A stretch of DNA of 64,000 bases from Paracyclopina nana (Eukaryota > Arthropoda > Copepoda > Cyclopoida > Cyclopettidae), in assembly GCA_019096065.1 (NCBI GenBank), contig JAGUCH010000002.1, forward strand, positions 3,732,501 through 3,796,500, in the 5' to 3' direction. Within the stretch, counting starts at the first letter, position 1. Every line of letters starts with the position of its first letter. The notes below the pieces were generated by a model. The model saw nothing but the letters and a program-made list of their open reading frames with translations, was not told the DNA's origin and searched no databases. Made by a program: the position numbers and the translations under genes. Positions 53,166 through 62,929 of the stretch are shown in pieces.

Positions 53166-54448
53166 GCACGGTGAACCAAGACCCTGAGGTCGCGGGTCCG
53201 ACTGGATTCCTGGGATAGAGGTATAGTTGGAAATTGAACTCATTATCACGCTTTTAGCAGGTGAATATACTGCTAGACGCGTTCGTTCCGCTTTTGGCCG
53301 GTAAATAAACCCGCCAGACGCGATTTTCGCCCAAAAAAGCAGTCCCCCGTGATTACGGGGCAAAGACGCTTGGCGAGCTGTCCACGCTTGGAGACTAAGT
53401 CGTAGTCTTCTGAGCGTCTGTTTGCGTCAAGAGAGACGCCATTTTGCGATCCTTGTATGGGCCGTAGCTTATTATAAAAGCTGCTCATAAGGCTGCGTGT
53501 CAGGTGACACCTTCTTGGATCGCTACTTTTGAGACTTTTTTGACGGGCTCCGGCTTCATTGAGAGCTGGGTCAAAGCTACGCGTCAGGTGACGCCATCAA
53601 AAAAGTCCCGCCACTTTTTGAATCTCGAGAGCCGTTTGGCACCGAGTCGAGAATTCTAAGGCTGAGTTTTCAGCTGAGCTAGCCCGCTTCCGGCAAGTAG
53701 TGCCACGAAGCCACGCGAGGAAACGAGACGTAGGAGATACCATCAAATCCGAAAATACCTCGCTAATACTTCATTTTTTCGGTGATTACAGGCTAACGAG
53801 GCTACGAGGCTCTACCAACTGAGCTATCGAAGGACCTCGATCACCCGGGAAAGAAGGGGAGGACAACAACCCCAAAGAGCAGAGTGGCCAATAGCCTCAC
53901 TCGGGCATCGAGCAGAGTGGCCAAAAAGCGGGTAAGACAAGGTTTTAGGCCTCATAGACCCGTCTTTAAGTTTACTTTCTGTGATTACAGTTCGAGCTCT
54001 ACCAACTGAGTTATCGAAGGAACTCGATCACCCGATCTGAGCTAAAGGCGGAGTTGGACAAGGCTGGGGGCCCGTGGCTTTCGACAGGTCCAGCCCCAAC
54101 TACTGACAGGATTTACACCAGGTTCTGGTACTGGCGAGGGCGAGCCCTAATCGATCTCATTGCGGATTTGGAGCTCGTCAGTTCGGGGGTTCGAGGTACT
54201 TCGATAGGTTCAACACCCGACACCCAAAACCCAGCCCACTGCGTTCATTTCCGCATGACATACAGTGGTGTTTGCTTCGTTCGAGCCATAGTCTAGAGTT
54301 GAAGACCCACGTGGCACGAAGAACCCGAGATTCAGCGAAGAATATAGCGAATTCTGAAGACCTGATCTCATTGTATTATTCATTCTAAAATTCGATTGTA
54401 AGCTTCCGCTAAATAAAAAGACCTTGTGATCATACAATAGTAGTCATT
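53166..54448 (+). other. BEL/Pao leader with duplicated antisense tRNA-Tyr halves
   Basis: Long untranslated leader. At 53809-53833 and 53996-54020 it carries 25-base segments whose complement reads CCTTCGATAGCTCAGTTGGTAGAGC (one change, G to A, in the second), the 5' half of a tRNA-Tyr-like molecule. Both are followed by CTCGATCACCCG and preceded at a distance by GTGATTACAG, so they belong to a tandem duplication. No 3' half is attached. Confidence 0.6.
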
Positions 54449-55483
54449 ATGGCAGCGGCAACAAGTACACCGAAAAAACGAGAGTCATGGAAGGACATAG
54501 TAGCCAGTGTCAATGCGGAATGCGAGGCTCTGGAACAGATGTTCGTACGCTGGAGGAAGTTAGGTGAGGCCAAGAGGACTGAACAAGTCCTGGTACTCAT
54601 GCCTCTGGCCAAACAAGCTAGGGCAGATGTCAAAAGGTTAGACGAGTTAGTTGACACTGTGTTTGACATGCCTGATGATGGGGATGATGAAGGTGACTCG
54701 GATGAATCAGAAGAGATTCCTGAAGAGGATCCAAAGCGAATGGCAGCTATAAGACTGCAGGAAAGAGTGGGCAGACTGAAGCTCCGGAAGAGGTTTTGGT
54801 ATAGGGAGCTTTTGCGCATTTATAATGCAAGGTTGCAGGCAGAGCCAGATCTGGAAAAGATCTCATTCACAGACTCGAGTTACATGATCAGTTCAATGCC
54901 AGAGAACCCGAACATCACGGGCATGAACTTGACACTGGTTGAAAATTTGATATTACCGAAAGAGGCACTCAGAGGCCCGGATTCGCAGGAAAAGCCAGCT
55001 GAGGCAACTGCGGGGAAGGATCAGGTTGACCAGAATTCGGGTCAGGCTGCCAAAACAAAGACACCAGAGGAGCTCCTAGATGAGCTGAAATCATTGGGAG
55101 GTCAGATCAGATTGATGATCCAGGACTTTGGCACGCAAGAGGTCAGCGCCGAAGGTATTGCAAAAATCGAAGGCATCCTGGATGGAAATGTCAAGGTGCC
55201 AAAGGAATTCGCTGAGCAATGCCGCGCAATCTGGAATGAGTGCGGGCAACCTGCAAAAAAGACTGGTCTCACAGTCATCACGAAGACAGTGAACCAGGCC
55301 GATCAAGCAGTCAAAGACTTCATCGCTCGATTAAAGCAACAAGGCCCGCTTGAACAACTAATCGATAATCGAAATAAGGAGACAGAGGCCAAGAGGCTGT
55401 CAGGACAGAAGGATGGGGGGGGCACACCCACCACAGCCCTCAGGGGCAGTTCAGAGTCTAATCAGCCAATTCCAGGCCAATGA
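54449..55483 (+). CDS. gag: BEL/Pao Gag, N-terminal part
   Basis: 344 residues from ATG 54449. Charged and helical: basic start (STPKKRESWKDIV), acidic spacer (MPDDGDDEGDSDESEEIPEE), then coiled-coil-like segments. It overlaps the next frame at 55413-55483. At 55415-55422 there is a run of eight G. Dropping one G continues smoothly into the second part (GAHPPQPSG), which suggests that the two pieces were one Gag, now either shifted by a homopolymer change or linked by slippage. Confidence 0.75.
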   Translation: MAAATSTPKKRESWKDIVASVNAECEALEQMFVRWRKLGEAKRTEQVLVLMPLAKQARADVKRLDELVDTVFDMPDDGDDEGDSDESEEIPEEDPKRMAAIRLQERVGRLKLRKRFWYRELLRIYNARLQAEPDLEKISFTDSSYMISSMPENPNITGMNLTLVENLILPKEALRGPDSQEKPAEATAGKDQVDQNSGQAAKTKTPEELLDELKSLGGQIRLMIQDFGTQEVSAEGIAKIEGILDGNVKVPKEFAEQCRAIWNECGQPAKKTGLTVITKTVNQADQAVKDFIARLKQQGPLEQLIDNRNKETEAKRLSGQKDGGGTPTTALRGSSESNQPIPGQ

Positions 55484-56843
55484 GCTGTCCAGGCGAGAGA
55501 TTCCACCACCTCAAACCCCGAATTTCACGCCGATACAAAACTTAGGGGGTCAATACAGTGCTACCAGACAGCCACGGCCTCCAGGCCAGTCAAATCACCC
55601 AAGGCGTGAACCGAGCCCTGAGCCCGAGGAGGAATTCCTAGTCCTCAGGACAATTAAGCATGGCCAGCCAGCGAAACTGGAGAAAGCCGTGATCGATGAC
55701 TGGGCTGATCTTTACTCGCATGCGTTTCGATTAAGCCAAATATATGATCCAAAAAAGGACAAGCTCCCCAAGGAAAGTGACATCCCAAGGATGAAGTTCG
55801 CGGGAGACATCGGTGATTACCAGGACTTCAGGGATCGCTTTTTCATCAGAGTAGTCCTCAACACCAGCATCTCGCCTGCCAACAAGCTGATGCTTTTGCG
55901 GGATAGCTTAGAAGGAGAGCCTGAAATTGAAATAAAGAATTTTAAGCCGTGGAATTTGTTAAATCTCGCGAACGCGATGGAACAGTTAGATTCGGTGTAT
56001 GGAGACTTGAAAGGCCGACAGGGCTTTCTAATTTCGAAGCTGGGAAAAATGCAGCCATTGGATCATTCGAAAAGGGAGTCCTTGCAAGACTATAAAAAGA
56101 TAGTGCTGGACATCATCAAATACCTATCGGATGAAGGAGTCAGGAAAAAATGCAATGCTTCCATGGGAATTGACACTATGTTTTGGTGCATCCAATGGAA
56201 AGAGAACTCCAAGGCACGTTTTGAGGAATACATAAAGCTAGCAAGGCTAGAACCTTCGGTGACCTCGCTGCTAGACTTTGTTGACTGGAAACTGTCGCTA
56301 ATGAGACTGTCTAGCTATGAGGCAAAAGTCAAAGAGACTAGCGACAAATCAGACTCAAAAAAGAAAGCAGTGACACTGTTAACGAACGATGAATCCGGAG
56401 AGGATGACAGCCCCTCGGATTATTCTACTGATTACGAGGAAGAAGCTTCCGGACCGTGTTTGTCCACAGCAGTTCGTAACCTCGATCTAAGAGACTGCCA
56501 AGTATGTGGGAGAGACAATCATAAAACCCCACAATGCAAGCAGTTCATCAGGATGTCCGGAAAGGACAAGTATGAACTTTGCATCGAGAAAAGACTGTGC
56601 ATGAGGTGCATCGATTCAAAGCATCGAAGGATGGATTGCAAGGCCCCAAAGTGCACGAAATGCCAGAATCCACATCACGGGCTCCTCCACGGGTTCTTTG
56701 AAAAAAGAGACAAGGAGAAGCTAGAGAAGAGCATGAATGACAAGCTAAAGTCTATGGAGACCACACTGGCAACGATGCTGGAGCAACAGCGGACTTTTTT
56801 AGAGGTTGCCAGGGCATCCCAAGGGACCCAAGCTCAACAATAA
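55413..56843 (+). CDS. gag: BEL/Pao Gag, capsid and nucleocapsid part
   Basis: 476 residues. A Pro/Gln-rich start is followed by a capsid-like region typical of the Pao group (GDIGDYQDFRDRFFIRV, KLMLLRDSLEGEPE). The zinc-binding array CQVCGRDNHKTPQC, CMRCIDSKHRRMDC and CTKCQNPHHGLLH at about 56497-56691 is the usual Pao Gag signature. It ends at TAA 56841-56843. The T_TTT_TTA site for passage into pol lies 40 bases before the stop. The true start may be in the preceding frame. Confidence 0.85.
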   Translation: MGGAHPPQPSGAVQSLISQFQANELSRREIPPPQTPNFTPIQNLGGQYSATRQPRPPGQSNHPRREPSPEPEEEFLVLRTIKHGQPAKLEKAVIDDWADLYSHAFRLSQIYDPKKDKLPKESDIPRMKFAGDIGDYQDFRDRFFIRVVLNTSISPANKLMLLRDSLEGEPEIEIKNFKPWNLLNLANAMEQLDSVYGDLKGRQGFLISKLGKMQPLDHSKRESLQDYKKIVLDIIKYLSDEGVRKKCNASMGIDTMFWCIQWKENSKARFEEYIKLARLEPSVTSLLDFVDWKLSLMRLSSYEAKVKETSDKSDSKKKAVTLLTNDESGEDDSPSDYSTDYEEEASGPCLSTAVRNLDLRDCQVCGRDNHKTPQCKQFIRMSGKDKYELCIEKRLCMRCIDSKHRRMDCKAPKCTKCQNPHHGLLHGFFEKRDKEKLEKSMNDKLKSMETTLATMLEQQRTFLEVARASQGTQAQQ

Positions 56844-56854
56844 CCCGGATGCCC
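56795..56854 (+). promoter_or_regulatory. Gag-Pol -1 ribosomal frameshift signal
   Basis: T_TTT_TTA at 56795-56801 is in phase with Gag (ACT TTT TTA), the same heptamer type as in lentiviral gag-pol. After a 10-base spacer, GGGCATCC (56812-56819) pairs perfectly with GGATGCCC (56847-56854), the gag stop lying in the loop. The -1 pol frame is open only from 56741, so the site sits inside a 103-base overlap. Confidence 0.85.
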
Positions 56855-59800
56855 GATGAAGTCGCAATGCAAATGATCGAGATCAAGCGAAAAGTTGAGG
56901 AACCGAAAAAGTCAGACTCACGTTGCTTCAGAGTGGTTCCTGTATATATATCGAATGGAAATAAACAGATCAAAACAAACATGGTACTGGATGAGGCTTC
57001 CAGTAATACTTTCATTAGTACTTCACTTCATAAAGCCTTGAATCTGCAAGGACAACGAGTATCTTATTCTGTTTCGTCAATAAATGATCAGACTCAAGAA
57101 TTTTTGAGTCACAAGTGCAACATTGCGATTCGCAGTACAGAAAGTGAAAGCAGCGAGCAGTTCGAAATCAGTGCTTACACTTCAGACACGATAAATAAGC
57201 TAATAAAACTGCCAAATTATGCAAAGCTCAAGAAAAAGTTCAAGTTTCTGGAGCCGATCGAGTTTCCGGACTTAGTAAAAGGACCAGTTGAGATACTGCT
57301 TGGCATCAACTATCCGGCTTTGCATCAAAGTTTTGGAGACAAGTCCGATGGGAAAGTGGGCTCTCCATTAGTTAGAAAGACAATTTTCGGTAATACTTTG
57401 ACGTATACCTCCCCGGAATGCAAAAAGCCAGTAACTTTGCTGACATGCGAAGCTATTGAAAGTGAATGCCCGGAACTAAAATACATTATGAAAAAGATTT
57501 TCGATGACGATACTCAAGGCCTGACATTGGCAAACCCAGTGGAATTACTGACTGCAGACGAGCTACGAGCTAGAGACATCATAAGCAGCACAATTCACAC
57601 TAACGAGAAAGGCCACAAGGCAATGCGTGTGCCATGGCGAAATCACCCGGATCCTCCGGATCTGCCAAATAACTACTGGCAAGTGCTAACTTTCGAACTA
57701 AAACAGGAACAGAAATTGGGTCCTGACTTAATGAAACAAGTAGATGATGCCATAGAGGAAATGGTAGCTCATGGAGCTTTGAGACTTCTTCGCGATGACG
57801 AAGACAAGCTAGTTGGCTTCTATATACCACGAGTGATGGTGGTCAAGCTTGACAGGGCTTCCACGAAGGTCAGAGTCTGCATGGACGCTGCCAGGCCTTT
57901 TGGGGCCAAAAAGACCTCACTAAATTCGCAAGTGCTAACTGGCCAAAAGCTGCAAGGCGATATTTGGGCCATTTGGCTTCGATTCCGGATGCGTCCAAAA
58001 GCTTACATAGCTGATGCTGTAAAAATGTTCCTCAACGTGCACTTGATGCCTGAAGACAAAAGGTATCATAGGCTCATACATAGAGGACAAGCTTACGAGT
58101 TTGATTCATGGGTCTTTGGCAACGTGGCTTCACCATATGCTGCACTATATACTATGAAAGAGATCGCCAAAGAGGGAAAATTGCATCCACTGACTGAGTA
58201 CGTGTTCAATTCGTGCCTGTACATGGACGATATCATCTTCAGCTGCAACACCACAGAGGAAGCTCTGGCAGTATATGATGATGTAAAAAACGTACATGCT
58301 AAAGCGAAAATGGTGTTCAAAAAATGGGTCAGTTCTGACAGAGACTTCATGACCAGAATTGACAATAAAGACTGGCATCCTGCTTTCGAGTTGAGCTCGA
58401 ACAATCCGGATGTGAAAGCCCTTGGCATCAAGTGGCAGTCGAGCACGGATGAAATAACCTTCAATCCTCTAAAAAATGGACTTAGCGATGAGGATCTCAA
58501 AATAGTGACAAGACGCTACATAGTGTCCATAGTGGCTCAAATATATGATCCACACGATTTGCTAGCCCCATTTACCTTGAAAGGACGTCTCATAGCCCAG
58601 GAAGTCTGGGGCTTGAATGACACGTTAAAACTCGGATGGGATGATAAGCTAATTGACTATGCCAATAAAGACGAGCGAATAACCCCCATTTTGAAAGCTT
58701 TTCAGCAGTTCGTAAACGAGGGAACCAGAATTAACGAGATAGTATTACCTCGCTATATATCAACTGTGAACTTCAAAAAGAGAGAACTGCATGCTTTTTG
58801 CGATGCTTCAAAGAAAGCTTACTGTGTAGCAGTTTACATTCGTAATATATATGAGGACATGGGTCAGCCCAGAATAAGTGCTCACCTACTTGTAGCGAAG
58901 AAACGGCTGATTTTGGCTTCCGGAAGGACAATTCCACAAGCTGAATTGATGGGAGCAGTATGCGCAGCTCAAATAGTACCTCAGACTGATCTGAATCTAA
59001 AAGAAGTAGATCATATAATTGATCCAGAAGACATTCACTATTACCTGGACTCGAAGTGCGCTCTGTGGTGGATTAAAAGAACCCAGCGAAGACTGGTTCC
59101 ATTCGTAGCTACTAGAGTTTCAGTGGTCAGAGAAGCTACAAAAGCCAATGAATGGCATTACATAGCTACAGACAAAAACCCAAGTGACAAAGGCACTCGA
59201 GGCCTTAGCTTTGACGAATTCGTAGCTGAATCGAAGCTCTGGTTCAAAGGACCAGATTTAGAAAGCCCAGATTACAAAATCGATTCCGGAGACGAGTTCG
59301 AAGTCATGCCTGAGGAAGACGCGGAGGAAATCCGGAATTCCATAGCGAAAATCTGTTTGTTCAGCCACTTAAAGCTGAAAAACTTCTATCCTTCGATGTC
59401 ATTCGATAAAATAAGAGGCTTGTTCAAGTTGAATACAGACTGGCCTGAAAATAGACCTGACACGTTAGCCTACGTATCAAAACTAAGTAATAAAGTGCTG
59501 TTTAGCAATGAGTACTTAGCTTTCAAATACAATGATTTGTTGCGACTGCTAAAGCATGTCTGGCGCCTGATGGGCATAAGAGACAAACTGGCTGCAAAGT
59601 GCATTGAAAAGCACAATGTAGAGGACAGAAAAAACGTCCTACCAGTCTTTCAGCTGAAGCAAAAGACGTCAAAAGTGCGAGACATGAAACATGCACTGAC
59701 TTTTGTCATTAAAGAAGCTCAAGCGGAAGTTTTTTCAGACGTGAATTCTCACCTGAAGGAAGAATTTCGAGCTTTCAATGCCCAAGTAGATGCCAATGGC

Positions 59801-61015
59801 ATCATACGCGGGGAATCCAGGCTTGAGGGCATGCAAGCGATCTCTGTGTATCAAAAAAGACCGATTATGCTGCCAAAAAAGCATCATTTGACGTACCTAA
59901 TCGTCCTAAATATTCATGAAGTGAACCATGCTTCAGTCAGAGACACTATGAATGAGTTTTTAAAGTTCTTCCACGTCAAAGGACTGAGAGACTTGACAAA
60001 AAGAATTGTCAGACACTGTGTCCAATGCAACCTGACCAAAGGTAAACCTTACCAAAGTCAACACATGGCGCCTTTGCCTGACAGGCATCTAGAGACACTA
60101 AAGCTCTTTGAGACTGTCTCCATCGATTTTGCAGGACCTGCGAAAGTACAAATTGGGCGTCCAATATACAAATATTACCTACTGATCATAGTGTGCCAGC
60201 AGACTCACGCTGTCCACATCGAAATGGCAGAGAGTATGGCCACAGAGCATATTCTGACAGCTCTACAGCGCTTTGCAAATAGATACAGAATTCCAAAAAC
60301 TGTCAGATCTGACAATGCGCCTCAGTTTTGCGCTGAAGAGAAGCTACTTGTCCCAGACAGACAAAGCTTAGCAGAGACAATGGCAATCGAGCATTGGGAC
60401 TACTCGCCAGTTTACAGTCCTCAAAACAATGGTTTGGCTGAAAAAATGGTCCATTTAGCAAAAATGAGACTGCCAGACCTAAAATCATACGAATTTACGC
60501 TAGATGGACTAATGACGTCAATAGCGATGATATCAGATCTAATAAACGGAAGGCCAATCGAGTATATACAGACAGACGAAGTGGAAGGCCTCCTCTGCAT
60601 CAATGACCTCTTGAAGTGCGGGATCGATTTTGACTCGAGCCAATTGAGGCCGCTGAACGAGAACAAGTTCACGAACCTCTACTTGAATATACGTGACGTC
60701 ATCGATGATTTCTGGAAAAACTGGACGTCAAGTATAATAGATACCTTAAAAACTTACCCGAAATGGACTGCTTTTCGAGATGATCCTAAATGCGGGGAAG
60801 TTTGCATTTTGATGGAATCTAACGAGTTAGTCCCCAGAAGCTCATGGAAATGGGGCAGAATTCACAAAGTACTTCGTGACAATGACGGCTTGGCCAGAAA
60901 ATGCGTCATGGTGATTGCCAGAAACCAGTCAAAGATGCCTGGCTTGAAAATAAAGCCACCACGGTTAGAGACGTACTCAATACGCCAAATAATACCTTTA
61001 AACGTACTTTATTAA
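56802..61015 (+). CDS. pol: BEL/Pao Pol: protease, reverse transcriptase, RNase H, integrase
   Basis: Reached from Gag by a -1 shift (first internal ATG 56849). The protease-like region has MVLDEASSNTFI at the active-site place, with D-E-A instead of D-S/T-G. RT follows with VRVCMDAARPFG, YIADAVKMFLNV and YMDD at 58220-58231. RNase H has HAFCDASKKAYC and YLDSKCALWW. The integrase part has a Cys pair (CVQCN), the catalytic Asp in SIDFAGP, Asp in RSDNAPQF and Glu in GLAEKM. The C-terminal segment (SSWKWGRIHKVL) matches the domain usual at the end of Pao integrases. About 1390 residues, no interruption, so it looks active. Confidence 0.92.
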
Positions 61016-61345
61016 GGTGAAAAAGTACAGAGTTTCAGTTTTTAAAGAGCCAGAGCGTGCAAAAAACTGAAAAAGTAAACAAAGTCTCGATGAGATGTAA
61101 CCGCGTCCACGATTCGTCAAGGACTGATGACGTCACTCGTGAATTCTTCACGAGGCGGGGAAGGATTCGAACCGTGAATCGCGCGGCAAAAAGCCGTAAA
61201 CAAACAGGGTGCGAGTTTAGCAAACGTCACATGGCGTGAAGACCAATTTCGCTACATAAGAGACACCCGGTTAGATCGACACGTAACGTAGCAGCGATCT
61301 CAGTACAGGGCAAGCTCCAAGGTCATAAAGACTCAGCTCTTCCAC
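61016..61345 (+). other. BEL/Pao spacer between pol and the fourth ORF
   Basis: No coding exon is supported. It includes a CRE-like TGACGTCA at about 61128-61135 and GGATTCGAACC near 61162, the complement of a tRNA B-box. Both may belong to an upstream control region for the promoter that follows. Confidence 0.4.
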
Positions 61346-61382
61346 TATATAAAGCGAGTCCTGGAGACGGTCCCCATCAGTC
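61346..61382 (+). promoter_or_regulatory. Internal TATA-initiator promoter for the fourth ORF
   Basis: TATATAAA at 61346-61353, then TCAGTC at 61377-61382 with the initiator A at 61379, 33 bp from the first T. Predicted 5' UTR 45 bases to ATG 61424. The spacing is identical to that of the Gypsy leader promoter. Confidence 0.6.
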
Positions 61383-61423
61383 CAATTCGAGACGCTCCCC
61401 AGATAAGAAGTTATCGAGCAACA

Positions 61424-62638
61424 ATGGCCCACCGAAGCAGCAGCAGCTATGGAAAGCACCGCCAGAGCTACCAGAAACGGGGCCCAGTTCCCGAGGAAAA
61501 GCGGTACCCCTTTAACAAGCCCCCGTTATATGTAAAGGACTTGAAGACGAAAGGCATGGACGTAGCTTCCGCATTTTTTGACCCAAAAAATCGAGTACTG
61601 CCTACCCCTGAATTAGCGGGTCACTTCACCAAACTGACGCTTGATCAACTCAAGCACCGATTACCCTGGAACAGGTTGGACGAGGCCAGACTTGTCTATA
61701 TAGCAAAAACACGATTCGAGGATGCGCTGAAGCTATACCCAGACTTATATAACGCATACGTCAACGAAGCTCAGGCCATGGGCTTCACAGGTGACCTCTT
61801 TAAACTTAGGCGCGAACGGCAAACTGAGGACGACAGAGAGGTAGCTTTGAAAGGCCATGCCTTTCTGAAAAAAGAACGAGACGCGCTAGAACGAATGATC
61901 GCCGAAAAGTCAGGAACGTCAAGTTCCACGAGACAGTCAGGTCCGTCGAAGCTGAGGGGAGCAGAGAGCTTGCCTCGAAATCACGCTATTTCGTTTTCAT
62001 TTCGAGACCCGAGGACTGACCCCATTGGATTGGCATCAACCCATTCCGGAGCGCAGGCAGTCATTATTCCAGTGACTGGCTTGGCGCATCTACTTAAGAA
62101 GCACCCTGACGTCAATGTCCAGGACTTGTTTGACCTGGACCCAAAGCATCAGCTGGAGGACCATCAACGCTACCAGCTTCGAAAGGGCGAGGCTGACTTT
62201 GTGGGCTACCTTCGAGGCCAGACAAGGCCGATCCAAGCCCCGGATTTGATTGACTTGACGGCCCAGTCTACGTCATCATCATCATCCGCAGCCGAGTTCA
62301 CTGACGAAAGCCCAATGACGTCAGGAACAACAACGCCAGCTACCTCAGTGACGTCTACCGAGTCTGGAACTGTCATTCCGGTTCCGCCCCCTATGCCAAA
62401 GAGACCGTCAACGCCGCCTCCAGGTCCTCCCAAGGCTTTGTCTGCTCGTCAGGCAAAAATAGATCAACTGAAAGCCGAAATTGCAGCAATGCCCCTTCCT
62501 TCAGTGGATCAACTGTTCGCCCCCAAGGCCGAGCTACCCGAGGAGAAACACGCAAACGAGGAGCTCCTTATACACGAGTCAGGTGACGAGGACATGGCTG
62601 AAGACGAAGAAAAGCCGAACTTCGATCTATTGGATTGA
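61424..62638 (+). CDS. Fourth ORF of the BEL/Pao element, unknown function (404 aa)
   Basis: Intact frame from ATG 61424. The first 50 residues are basic and Ser/Tyr-rich (HRSSSSYGKHRQSY). A helical, charged middle follows (LAGHFTKLTLDQLKHRLPW, ALKLYPDLYNAYVNEAQAMG, RERQTEDDREVALKGHAF). A second globular-looking part (FRDPRTDPIGLASTHSG, IPVTGLAHLLKKHPDVN) comes next. Then a Ser/Thr stretch, a Pro-rich segment (VPPPMPKRPSTPPPGPPK) and an acidic C-terminus (DEDMAEDEEKPNFDLLD). There is no signal peptide and no membrane helix, so it is not an envelope. It ends 27 bp before the 3' LTR. A nuclear or RNP-associated accessory factor is a guess; no family is recognised. Confidence 0.75.
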   Translation: MAHRSSSSYGKHRQSYQKRGPVPEEKRYPFNKPPLYVKDLKTKGMDVASAFFDPKNRVLPTPELAGHFTKLTLDQLKHRLPWNRLDEARLVYIAKTRFEDALKLYPDLYNAYVNEAQAMGFTGDLFKLRRERQTEDDREVALKGHAFLKKERDALERMIAEKSGTSSSTRQSGPSKLRGAESLPRNHAISFSFRDPRTDPIGLASTHSGAQAVIIPVTGLAHLLKKHPDVNVQDLFDLDPKHQLEDHQRYQLRKGEADFVGYLRGQTRPIQAPDLIDLTAQSTSSSSSAAEFTDESPMTSGTTTPATSVTSTESGTVIPVPPPMPKRPSTPPPGPPKALSARQAKIDQLKAEIAAMPLPSVDQLFAPKAELPEEKHANEELLIHESGDEDMAEDEEKPNFDLLD

Positions 62639-62665
62639 TTCAGCTGTTTCGCTGAATGCGGGGAA

Positions 62666-62924
62666 TGAAAGGAAAGATCGGTTCGCCTTTCACCAAACCT
62701 CGAAGTCCAGCGCTCGAAAAACTCAACTCGATCTCAGCTTTATGTTAGCTTCGCTGTTCAGCTGTAAACCGCGAAAATATAGCAGTTCCGTTTGTTTTTC
62801 CATACCAACAAGTTGTCCGTTTATTCGACGCTTTTGTACAAAGTTCTTATTCAAGACTTTGGCTATATCCGTGTAGTAAGGCCGATCCTCCAGAAGCATA
62901 GTACTCCTGGAATTCTTCCTTTCA
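62666..62924 (+). repeat. 3' LTR of the BEL/Pao element (259 bp)
   Basis: Matches 52889-53147 with no difference seen. It is preceded by the purine stretch GCGGGGAA (62658-62665). Confidence 0.95.
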
Positions 62925-62929
62925 CATTA

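Larger units (their letters stand above)
52889..62924 (+). mobile_element. Complete BEL/Pao-type LTR retroelement with an extra 3' ORF
   Basis: 10.04 kb between 259-bp LTRs that start TGAAAGGAA and end TTCCTTTCA, flanked by the 5-bp duplication CATTA (52884-52888, 62925-62929). Order: LTR, primer-binding site, leader of 1.3 kb, gag in two overlapping frames, pol (protease, RT, RNase H, integrase), a spacer with a promoter, a fourth ORF, a purine tract before 62666, LTR. The 5-bp duplication, Pao-type zinc-knuckle array ending HHGLLH and pol domain style support BEL/Pao. The position of an extra gene 3' of pol is where env would be expected, but the encoded protein has no membrane features. 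Confidence 0.95.

Noticed and set aside
54054..54296. 80-residue frame in the BEL/Pao leader as an upstream protein
   Set aside because: It overlaps the repeat-rich leader, has no conserved features and precedes the clear Gag start.
61424..62638. Envelope gene of the BEL/Pao element
   Set aside because: No signal peptide, membrane helix or cysteine-rich ectodomain is present.
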